Source: Psychrobacter glacincola (lineage in GTDB: Bacteria; Pseudomonadota; Gammaproteobacteria; Pseudomonadales; Moraxellaceae). From it: a stretch of DNA of 64,000 bases. The notes beneath the pieces were generated by a model. That model saw only the letters and a program-made list of their open reading frames with translations. It made no database searches and had not been told where the DNA came from. The stretch lies in the NCBI RefSeq assembly GCF_904846075.1, contig NZ_CAJGZH010000002.1:310001-374000 (forward strand), read 5' to 3'. Positions 9,821 through 17,314 of this stretch are shown here, in pieces. Position 1 is the first letter of the stretch, and every line of letters starts with the position of its first letter. The position numbers and the translations under genes were made by a program.

Positions 9821-11123
9821 TTACGTTGAACCCCGGAGCTTATCTATATAATCAGCCCAATCTTGCATCATGTGTACCCTAGTATCTATTTCATCTAATC
9901 GGTTATAAGCGCCGCCATGCGTATCCTTTATTCGATGTCCTAATTGCAGCTCAGTCACGATATCTGAATAACGCAGCTCAGGTTGTTCCATTAGTAGGGT
10001 TTTAGCTGATGCTCGAAATCCATGAGCGCATTGAACATCCTTATATCCAAGCCTATGGAATATTTGCACTAGTGTTGCTTTGCTAATATAAGGATTGCTT
10101 GAGGCACGTATCGATGCAAATACGTGTTCTTTGTGACCTGTGATTGCTTGTATTTTTCGTAAGCGCTCAATTACTTGAGTTGCTAGTGGTACAACTAAGT
10201 GCGATACCACCTTCGCCTTTTAGGGATCCCAATCTACAGCTCATCAGCTCACGACCTTCGCCTTTTGTTGGGGAAAACTCCCATAGCTTGTGATCCCAAT
10301 CTATATCTTGCCAGCGCATAGACCTCAAATCAATACTACGCACAAAGACATATGGCAGTAAATTCATTGCTTCTAATGTGGTTTTACTTGCACCTTTGAA
10401 ATTGGACATATCGTTCAGGAGGGTAGCAAACTGATCAGGCTTGGTAATGGCTGGTAAGTGGTTACCTGAGCTAGCAGGTGCGAGCTCGCCACGTGTATCA
10501 ATAGCTACGTTTCTATCGCATAATCCTCTTGCAACAGCAAATGAGAAGACCTTTTCAGTATAAAGCCGAGTGCTGGCACCAACGAAGGTTGCTTGGTTTT
10601 CATTATTTTGAATCGCCTCACATACACTCAATATCATCTCGCTCGTGATATCGTTCATTCTTAAGTCGCCAATCTCGACACATATATATCCTAGACATAA
10701 ATCCCAAAATTTAAGGGTTGAGTCACTAAACGCGCGCTTTCTGGATTTACTGTGATAACGACTTGACGTTTTGTGATCTCGCCACGCTTGTGTGATTTCA
10801 GAAAATGTGGCGTTCTTTAGATGAGCATACTTATTGACTTGTTCTTTTTTATGAATGGCTTTAGGGTCGGAGCCTTGTGCGACCGTGCTAAGTATAGTTT
10901 CTGCTTTATACTTAGCTTCATATAGACTGATATCTTCGACCTTACCTAGCATCATTCTAGGGCGCTTACCATCGATATGCGGATGAGCGTATCGTAAGTA
11001 GTATTCCTTTTTACCATTTGGATAAATACGAATACTTAAACCCGCGATACCTGAGACACTGACCGAGTAATCTTTATCTCGGCATTCAAGTTTATTGATA
11101 TCATTTAAATTATCGACAGCCAT
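9821..11123 (-). pseudogene. P4-type tyrosine integrase, frameshifted
   Basis: The remains of a genomic-island integrase of about 430 residues. The N-terminal part (ATG at 11123, GGAT 8 bases before it) has the DUF4102-type arm-binding domain (GLSIRIYPNGKKEYYLRYAHP, then MMLGKVEDISLYEAK) and a core-binding domain. The catalytic part shows the first arginine region (FVRSIDLRSMRWQDIDW), then HGFR, GH and AYNR, which fit the remaining R-H-R and the tyrosine nucleophile. The two halves are in different frames. The break falls between about 10167 and 10210, next to a repeated AAAGGCGAAGGT, and a stop precedes the C-terminal frame. No tRNA or obvious cargo adjoins it. The enzyme should be inactive. 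Confidence 0.88.
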
Positions 11124-11259
11124 GATGTACATCCGTCAGCTTTATAAGCTAGGTAAATTGTGAATGTTAATTTATTATCTCTATACTTAGATTTAGAGCA
11201 ATCTTTGCGCACATTTTATGAGTCCTGAAAAGCGTCTTCTGGGAAACGTAGATAGCTAT

Positions 11260-11279
11260 TGGACACTAACATGGACACT
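11260..11279. repeat. Paired TGGACACT boxes upstream of integrase
   Basis: TGGACACT occurs at 11260-11267 and again at 11272-11279, 12 bases apart and about 140 bases before the integrase start. Short direct repeats in this position are typical of integrase arm-type binding sites. The assignment is inferred from position only. Confidence 0.4.
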
Positions 11280-11328
11280 GTTATTCATTAATCATTTTAT
11301 AAAACCCTTTAAATATAAGGTTATAAAG

Positions 11329-11365
11329 TATAATCATCCCCAACCTTCACTTGGGGATGATTATA
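11329..11365. repeat. Strong 15-bp hairpin
   Basis: TATAATCATCCCCAA (11329-11343) pairs perfectly with 11351-11365 across a 7-base loop. No T-run follows on either side, so it is not an ordinary intrinsic terminator. It lies between the integrase start and repeat copy B. Confidence 0.6.
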
Positions 11366-11885
11366 GTATAACGACTGAAGGAGGAGTAGGCTATGCGTTT
11401 ATTGAGCTGTAGGTTGTTATTACTGGTTATTTTTCTCAAATAATTGGAGTTAATATAAGATGGATGCTTTGCCTAACATTTGATTGAGCATATTTTCGAC
11501 AAAAACCATGCTCCTGTACGTGCACAGAATATAAAAATTAGGGGCATAGTACTGTTCTGTGCAAATTTGGCGGTTATCAACTTAGTGCTTTAGATTGAAT
11601 TATATTACGCATAGTGAGTGGGTTTTTGATAACTTAAAACAAAAAGTATTACAGCTTAGTTGGTCATGATATTCGCCACTATAAGGTAGATCTAAACCAG
11701 ACTTGCAGACAGGCTAAGTAGGAGCATTGTAGTATCATACATGCGCTATTAGAACTGATATGAAGTAACAGATATCAAAAAGAGTTATGATTTTTGAGCT
11801 AAGCTAATAATCTATAGGTAGTGATATCTTTATATGCCTAACGTATTGCAAAAGCATTCGTACCAAAGAGCCAGATGATTAAGAT

Positions 11886-11987
11886 GCTAACAATTGAATG
11901 ATAGTGAATTTTGCTGTTGGATGATGATTAGGAATGAGAGACTATGCAAAGGGCTAGCTATGCATGGTGAAGGTAATAAGCATATTA
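11886..11987. repeat. Imperfect direct repeat, copy B
   Basis: Partner of 9681-9787 in the same orientation, 2.2 kb away, so that the pair brackets the integrase remnant. It could be an old duplication, attachment-site remains or a dispersed chromosomal repeat. Confidence 0.7.
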
Positions 11988-12127
11988 ACCATAGTCAGGA
12001 CAAGTTCATCGAACAGATTAACTTTGAATGAATGGTAGAATTATTGTATCTACAACACATAGGTAAAAGGTTTGTGAAATAAATGCAAAGAGGTTATTAG
12101 TGACTTGATCTAATACACTAAGCTTAA

Positions 12128-12307
12128 TTAGGACTCCGCGTATTAAACCTTCAAGACATATCAGCTAGTAGTTACGTTAGGAGTGATTACGGTATTTATT
12201 TGATAGGTGGTACATATTCTGGTCAAGAAATTATCAATCAGATTAATAATTTACCGTTTGATTATAATTCCATGAACTTACTATCAGATACTGTTAATTT
12301 AACATAA
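12128..12307 (+). pseudogene. C-terminal remnant of an unknown gene
   Basis: An open frame of 59 codons without a start, beginning right after a TAA and ending at TAA 12305-12307. It reads as protein-like sequence (VRSDYGIYLIGGTYSGQEI, then NLPFDYNSMNLLSDTVNLT). A hairpin with a T-rich tail on the same strand follows 56 bases later, as expected for a gene end. I do not recognise the family. It may be chance in AT-rich DNA. Confidence 0.35.
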
Positions 12308-12362
12308 TATACATTATGCGAAAACAAGCCAATGGCTTGAGAAGTTATGCTCATAGTTTTAT

Positions 12363-12405
12363 ACAGTGCCATTTATAAGATCTCATGATTGGCACTGTGA
12401 TTTTT
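12363..12405 (+). terminator. Plus-strand terminator after gene remnant
   Basis: ACAGTGCC (12363-12370) pairs with GGCACTGT (12391-12398) and is followed by GATTTTTATTT. It supports a former plus-strand gene ending near 12307. Confidence 0.5.
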
Positions 12406-12453
12406 ATTTAGGGTTTATAGTTTTTTATATTTAGGTATTAATGAAAATTATGC

Positions 12454-12948
12454 TCAACATTGGCTAGCGACGGTTTCTAGTAAATGCTTGCGTAAAGACT
12501 TGCCATCTTTATCTAAAATCACATCTGCTACTCGGCAATTAGCATCGTCATCGGTACCATTACATGACAACTCATAAGAGACATTGCTGCCATGTGCTAA
12601 ACTCACTTGCACCAATCCTTGGTCAGTCATCGAAAACTGTTTGTCTTGGGTATAATCAGGATCTTGCGAATCCCACAATATATCATAATCAACATGACAA
12701 GATATTTGCTCTCTATCAAAATAATCCTGTTCAATCTGCATCGCGGCTTGTAGATCTGGGTCGGCATACTGTTGCAATACGACCGGATTATCCATGCCTT
12801 GATTGCTGACGTCTTGCTGATACATGTTGCTAATGGTCGCTATTTTTATGGCTGCATAAGTCTGAGTTGACTCTGCTATATCAGCTATAGCAGAATTGGT
12901 TGCTATCAGTCCCATAGCTAGCAGCGTCAGTGAATAATATGTTGGCAT
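12454..12948 (-). CDS. Secreted hypothetical protein
   Basis: 164 residues with a signal peptide (MPTYYSLTLLAMGLIATNS, cleavage near AIA-DIA), so it is likely periplasmic. The ATG at 12948 is preferred over the TTG at 12969 because it follows AGAGAA and begins the signal peptide directly. The mature part is acidic and has four cysteines (SCHVD, SCNGT, NCRVA, SQC), which could form two disulfides. The family is not recognised. It stands alone between the decayed region and the MITE. Confidence 0.6.
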   Translation of the reverse strand: MPTYYSLTLLAMGLIATNSAIADIAESTQTYAAIKIATISNMYQQDVSNQGMDNPVVLQQYADPDLQAAMQIEQDYFDREQISCHVDYDILWDSQDPDYTQDKQFSMTDQGLVQVSLAHGSNVSYELSCNGTDDDANCRVADVILDKDGKSLRKHLLETVASQC

Positions 12949-13068
12949 GGCGTTCTCTACGAGCTTCAATGATATAAGTGTTATAAACCATTACATCATA
13001 ACCATATTATGACTCTGCTGTATTATCGTATCATTCCGGTTTATCTACTAAAAACGATCTATTACTTA

Positions 13069-13238
13069 GGGCGTGTCCTCAATTCAATCGATTATTATCT
13101 AAATGGACTAAAAATGGCTAAATTTTGCCAAACATCGTTAAATAGCTTATTAATATCTCGATATTCTTTGCGCTACTTTCCTTGTTTGACGGCAATTTAT
13201 CTCATTTTTATCACCATTTTTAGAATAAGGACACACCC
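13069..13238. mobile_element. MITE-like element, 170 bp, flanked by TA
   Basis: The ends are GGGCGTGTCCT (13069-13079) and, at the other side, AGGACACACCC (13228-13238). These are inverted repeats with a single mismatch. TA lies immediately outside both ends (13067-13068 and 13239-13240), as after TA-targeting transposition. It has no transposase; the open frame across it at 13009-13251 does not look coding. The ends probably match a full-length IS elsewhere in the genome. It lies 105 bases upstream of the lipoprotein gene at 13344 and could affect its promoter. Confidence 0.65.
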
Positions 13239-13343
13239 TAGTAACTTTTAAATAGTAACTTTTTGCTCAGGAATCTTGTGAAATTTGCCCAATTATATTC
13301 ACAGTAACGTATATTTCGCTAACCACTGCGATAAGGATGCTTT

Positions 13344-14009
13344 ATGACCCTATTATCTACTTTCAAAGACCGTTCATCTAAATTAACCGTTGGCGGCGCA
13401 TTGGCTTTGGCGCTAGCAGCAACTGGCTGTCAATCTTCTGCTGAATCCAATATAGTCACTCCAAATCAATCTAACGGCCATTCATCAACGCCCGTTGTCT
13501 CCGATATCAGTCAGCAAACCATTAAGCAGCAAGCCTTACGTATTCAGCGCGCGCTTGCAAATAAAGACTTCGCTCGCATCACCAATGATATTCATCCAAC
13601 CCGTGGCGTCCGTTTTTCGATGTATGCCTATGTGCGTCCTGAGACAGATAAAGTCTTTAACCGTGAACAATTCGCCCAATATTTGCAACAGTCTAAAATT
13701 CGTTTTACTTGGGGTGAAAAAGACGGTACGGGCGATCTACTCGTCACGCCACTACCTACATATTTAGACACGTGGATTGATGCTAGCAAATTTAACAATG
13801 CCAGTATCAGTATTAATGAGTTCCAACACAGTGGGAATATGATTAATAATCTAAAGAAAATTTATCCCAATTCAGAGGTTGTCGAGTTTTATCATAAAGG
13901 CTCGGAGGAATACGCTGGTATGGATTGGCGCATCATGCGTTTAGTGTTTGAAGAGTATGAAGGTAAACGCTATTTGGTCGCTATTGTGAATGAGCAATGG
14001 ACAACTTAA
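13344..14009 (+). CDS. Hypothetical lipoprotein
   Basis: 221 residues with a lipobox LAATGC (Cys near residue 29) after a hydrophobic stretch, so it is probably membrane-anchored on the periplasmic side. After a low-complexity linker rich in Ser, Thr and Asn, the folded part has NEWF-like mixed composition with VRFSMYAYVRPETDKVF and FTWGEKDGTGDLL, and ends YLVAIVNEQWTT. The pattern resembles conserved lipoproteins of unknown role in Gram-positives and Moraxellaceae, but I cannot name the family. A monocistronic unit with its own terminator at 14057. Confidence 0.7.
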   Translation: MTLLSTFKDRSSKLTVGGALALALAATGCQSSAESNIVTPNQSNGHSSTPVVSDISQQTIKQQALRIQRALANKDFARITNDIHPTRGVRFSMYAYVRPETDKVFNREQFAQYLQQSKIRFTWGEKDGTGDLLVTPLPTYLDTWIDASKFNNASISINEFQHSGNMINNLKKIYPNSEVVEFYHKGSEEYAGMDWRIMRLVFEEYEGKRYLVAIVNEQWTT

Positions 14010-14056
14010 ATAGTTTTTATCTATAAAAACATAGACTTAAAGGAAAAATAATCCAA

Positions 14057-14096
14057 AAAAAGGGCAGTGTCATGAAACCCATGCACTGCCCTTTTT
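14057..14096. terminator. Bidirectional terminator
   Basis: AAAAAGGGCAGTG (14057-14069) pairs with CACTGCCCTTTTT (14084-14096). It lies between the converging lipoprotein and mtfA genes. Confidence 0.85.
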
Positions 14097-14159
14097 CATT
14101 GCTTTTTCATGTCTATATATTCATTGTCGAACATTAATAGCGACTATTAATGATTTTGA

Positions 14160-14903
14160 TTAAAGTGGTGTTTGGCGAAAAAACTTCATCATTATGTCGT
14201 AAATATCAGGGTAAGCATCGACCAGCTTTTGCGGCGTCTCAAAAAATACCTCACTGAGCACTGCAAAAAACTCCGCTGGATTGGTCGCGCCATAACGATC
14301 AAGACCTGATTTATGATGGCTTTGAAAATCCTCAAAATCTCGTGTCATAATTTCAGTCCAGCGCGCAGGATCCATATCCGCTTGCAGTGGTGGAAAGCCG
14401 TTGGCACGACCATTTAACATATCAAGCTTATGCACAAACTCATGAATGACCACGTTATGACCATCGCGCTCCCCTGAGTGTTTGGCATCCTTCCACGACA
14501 GAATAACGGGGCCACGCAGCCATGCTTCGCCGCTACGGTGCTGACTGCCCTCATGGACAATGCCCAGCTCATCGACAGTGGTGGTTTCGCTCTTGTAGGA
14601 ACCAGGATAAATGATAATGGCTGACCAGCCAGCATACCACTCAAGGCTAAGGTTTAAGATAGGCAAGCAAGCTTGCAAGGCGATGGATTGCCGCACCGTA
14701 TCGCTAATCTCAAAACCTTGTGCGCCCGTGATTGACTTATCCGCCAAAAATAACGTCGCCAGCTCAAACAAGCGTGTTAGCTCGTCCTCATTTAACCGAT
14801 CAAGTATGACAATACGCTGAGCCGCTTGCAGCCAGTCAGCATGGGTAAACTCGCTGTTGTCCAATATGCGCTGCTCGCGCCAGTCTTTTATCATGCTAAA
14901 CAT
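14160..14903 (-). CDS. mtfA: MtfA-type zinc metallopeptidase (M90 family)
   Basis: 247 residues, close to the family's usual 260. MtfA binds the glucose repressor Mlc in E. coli and has peptidase activity. The zinc motif is HEFVH (H154, E155, H158) followed by KLDMLNGRANGFPPL, which is the family signature. A late glutamate in AEFFAVLSEVFFE is the likely third metal ligand. A cytosolic protein with no signal peptide. No Mlc or PTS genes are nearby, so its physiological partner here is unknown. Followed upstream by the RhuM-Fic gene in the same direction. Confidence 0.9.
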   Translation of the reverse strand: MFSMIKDWREQRILDNSEFTHADWLQAAQRIVILDRLNEDELTRLFELATLFLADKSITGAQGFEISDTVRQSIALQACLPILNLSLEWYAGWSAIIIYPGSYKSETTTVDELGIVHEGSQHRSGEAWLRGPVILSWKDAKHSGERDGHNVVIHEFVHKLDMLNGRANGFPPLQADMDPARWTEIMTRDFEDFQSHHKSGLDRYGATNPAEFFAVLSEVFFETPQKLVDAYPDIYDIMMKFFRQTPL

Positions 14904-14999
14904 ATTGAAGTTCCTTTAATTTTGTTGTTAGACTGTGCTTTTTATTATTGGCGTTATGTGTTTTATGGGGTTAAGTGGTGCTGACAATAAGCCTGTTTA

Positions 15000-15992
15000 T
15001 CAAGATTCTAACGACAGCATATTCATAATCAATTTAATCAAGGTTTCTTTTTGGTTGGGATCAGATTCAGCGACCAGTAAGGTTAATGCCGCAAGCCCTG
15101 TATTATTGATGACCATGTCACCTCTATCATTCAGTAGTCGATTATTACGATGCAAAAAATCTACAAACAAAAAAGCGCCGCTGCGTTTATTACCATCGGT
15201 AAAAGGATGATTTTTGACCATAAAGTACAGCAGATGCGCCGCTTTACTCTCGATGGTCGGGTATGCAGGCTCACCAAAGACGGTTTGCTCTAAATTACCC
15301 AGTACACTGTCCAACCCATCACCACGAGGCTTGGCAAATAGTTCAGTCGCCTCGCCTCTATTTATCAGCTGCGCTTTCAAATCCGTCAGCGCTGCCATTG
15401 CCTCAGTCGGACTGGGTAAGATACCGCCATCCTCCCCTGCGGGATTATCAAGCAAGCCTTCATCATAACGCTGTAACCATAAGAATGTCTGTGTATAACG
15501 GCTGATAATTTCAACCAAGCCGCGACCTTCATCGGTGTTAAGTTCGGGACTTTGCGCGGTTTTTCGAATTAAATTTAATGCTTGTTGTAGCTCGCTTGAG
15601 TTTTTATCAAAGCGCTCTTGATTGAGTGTATAGCCTTGAACCAAGTATTCACGTAAGCGCTGGGTTGCCCAGCGTCTAAACTGCACACCTTGGGGAGATT
15701 TGATGCGATAACCCACTGAGATAACCACATCTAAGTCATAAAACGTCACAGGGCGATCAGAATTTGCAATATGCATTTTTTGCATATTGCTTTTCTCAGC
15801 GATCTCTTCATCGTTTATAGCATTGGCAATATGACGCGAAATTACTGACTGATCACGACCAAACAACTCAGTCATTTGTGATTGTGACAGCCAGACCGTA
15901 TCCTGTACAAAACGTACATCTACCTGCGCTTTTCCATCAGCGCTTTCATATATCTCTACTTTTGCTGTTTTATCATTCGTAGCACCAGTCAT
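15000..15992 (-). CDS. RhuM-domain protein fused to Fic/Doc domain
   Basis: 330 residues in two parts. Residues about 8-120 are a RhuM (virulence-protein) domain with VWLSQSQMTELFGRDQSVISRH, an HTH-like stretch, and FYDLDVVISVGYRIKSPQG followed by FRRWATQRLREYL. The C-terminal half is a Fic/Doc domain with HPFTDGNKRSGAFLFVDF, catalytic H262. The NKR ending matches Doc kinases (HxFx[ND][AG]NKR) more than AMP-transferring Fic proteins (GNGR). Doc toxins phosphorylate EF-Tu. No antitoxin gene with a recognisable inhibitory motif adjoins it, so toxin, regulator or orphan are all open. RhuM was first noted in Salmonella pathogenicity-island DNA. Confidence 0.88.
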   Translation of the reverse strand: MTGATNDKTAKVEIYESADGKAQVDVRFVQDTVWLSQSQMTELFGRDQSVISRHIANAINDEEIAEKSNMQKMHIANSDRPVTFYDLDVVISVGYRIKSPQGVQFRRWATQRLREYLVQGYTLNQERFDKNSSELQQALNLIRKTAQSPELNTDEGRGLVEIISRYTQTFLWLQRYDEGLLDNPAGEDGGILPSPTEAMAALTDLKAQLINRGEATELFAKPRGDGLDSVLGNLEQTVFGEPAYPTIESKAAHLLYFMVKNHPFTDGNKRSGAFLFVDFLHRNNRLLNDRGDMVINNTGLAALTLLVAESDPNQKETLIKLIMNMLSLES

Positions 15993-16079
15993 CTTGGTTC
16001 TTCCTTAAATATAAATATACGCGCTAATGTTCAATGTATAAATCATACAGCGACTGCATAACAGAGTACATAATAATGA

Positions 16080-17144
16080 CTACCCTGTGCTTGGTGTATC
16101 TCGCGGCGAATAACCGAAATGTTGCTTATAAATGCGTGAAAAATAACCTTGATCGGCATAGCCTACCCTATGAGCGACCTCATCTATAGTCACGTAGCTT
16201 TTGCTCTTCAAAATATGATTGGCTTGCTTTAAACGCAATTCCTTGACCCATTCTGAAAAAGTATAAGGTAGCTCAGAAAATAACTTATGTAGGTATCTGG
16301 CAGAGATATGACAAGCAGCAGCGACCATCGCTGGAGTTAAAGCGGAGTTTTCTAGATGCAAATAAACGTAATTCTCGATGCGCTTTAGGTGCACCGACTG
16401 TATGGACGAGCTGCAACTCATCATCACCTCTTTCGGGGCACTCAATGTCAATACAATAAGATTAAGCAGCTGCTGCTCTAGTATTTTTATCTCCAAGTCA
16501 CCCAGCTGATTGTTATGAATAAGCGCCAGTATTTGACCAATTTGAAATACCAGTAACCTGCCTGCCCCTTCATCAATAGACAGACTGCGGGCAAACTGCC
16601 GCTCTATAGTGCCCATTTGCGGGGTTAATAGCGCTAAAGGCACTTTAATCACATACAGTGATGCTTCGTGCAGATGATAGAACTCATAAGGTAGGCTGGA
16701 CAGCTCAATAAAGAACTGACCGGGCTTAGACGTTAGCTGTCGACCTTTTTGAGTAAAACGAACGTCGCCTGTGATAGGAAAAGTAATTAAAATACTGTCA
16801 TCAATATAGCCGGAGCTCTGTCTACCGCGATTATAGTGCACAGTATTAGCATGATAGTGCGAAACACCTATCTCTAGAAGCTTAGCATGTTGCAAAAAAC
16901 CAGAAAAATTATTCGGTTGCCTGAAACTAACATCAAGATCAAAATAAGTCTCATTGATGGTATGTTTCCAATCGAAGGCACCTAAGGTTTGCATGCGATC
17001 CGTTGTTGGCATCTCTAACCCTGAGGGGCTTAGAATGTTTTTGTTAGTTGGTGAATCATGTGCAGTGACGTCTTTTGTCTTATCTGCTAGCAAGGTTTGA
17101 TTAGAGGTATTTTGATAACGGTCTGGCTTTTGATTTGCATTCAT
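16080..17144 (-). CDS. AraC-family transcriptional regulator
   Basis: 354 residues. A long N-terminal ligand or dimer domain (about 60-240, with FDLDVSFRQPNNFSGFLQH and ITFPITGDVRFTQKG) resembles the AraC-binding-like group of OruR/FeaR-type regulators. The C-terminal double helix-turn-helix (about 255-350) shows TPAMVAAACHISARYLHKLF and the signature VTIDEVAHRVGYADQGYFSRIYKQHFGYSPRD. It lies just downstream of the hyuB-hyuA genes on the same strand, separated by a terminator, so it may control them. Its inducer is not evident. Confidence 0.88.
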   Translation of the reverse strand: MNANQKPDRYQNTSNQTLLADKTKDVTAHDSPTNKNILSPSGLEMPTTDRMQTLGAFDWKHTINETYFDLDVSFRQPNNFSGFLQHAKLLEIGVSHYHANTVHYNRGRQSSGYIDDSILITFPITGDVRFTQKGRQLTSKPGQFFIELSSLPYEFYHLHEASLYVIKVPLALLTPQMGTIERQFARSLSIDEGAGRLLVFQIGQILALIHNNQLGDLEIKILEQQLLNLIVLTLSAPKEVMMSCSSSIQSVHLKRIENYVYLHLENSALTPAMVAAACHISARYLHKLFSELPYTFSEWVKELRLKQANHILKSKSYVTIDEVAHRVGYADQGYFSRIYKQHFGYSPRDTPSTG

Positions 17145-17229
17145 CCTTGAATACTCAATATATGGTATACAACTGTACTGATATCCTATCAGTTGTTGAT
17201 CAATAATCCTCTTTTTATCATAAAATAAA

Positions 17230-17272
17230 AAAGGCTTCAGGCATTAAATACTCTTTAATGCCTGAAGCCTTT
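17230..17272 (-). terminator. Terminator of the hydantoinase genes
   Basis: A 19-bp perfect stem (17230-17248 with 17254-17272) and a 5-base loop. Read on the minus strand it is followed by a T-rich run, just after the hyuA stop. Confidence 0.85.
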
Positions 17273-17314
17273 AGTTGGTGAAGCCTCTAGTTGGTTTTAC
17301 TTAACAACCTACCT

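Larger units (their letters stand above)
11124..12453. other. AT-rich decayed spacer without an intact gene
   Basis: This 1.3-kb stretch holds paired TGGACACT boxes, a 15-bp hairpin, repeat copy B, a short gene remnant and a terminator, all listed separately. A 9-bp inverted repeat (TGCACAGAA at 11521-11529 with its complement at 11555-11563) is also present. The 64-codon frame at 11218-11412 looks non-coding. The stretch reads as the debris of a mobile region. Confidence 0.6.

Noticed and set aside
11218..11412. 64-codon open frame after the integrase start
   Set aside because: It spans the hairpin and the TGGACACT boxes and has no recognisable domain; the composition looks random.
13009..13251. 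80-codon open frame
   Set aside because: It runs across the MITE-like element ends and has no ribosome site or protein character.
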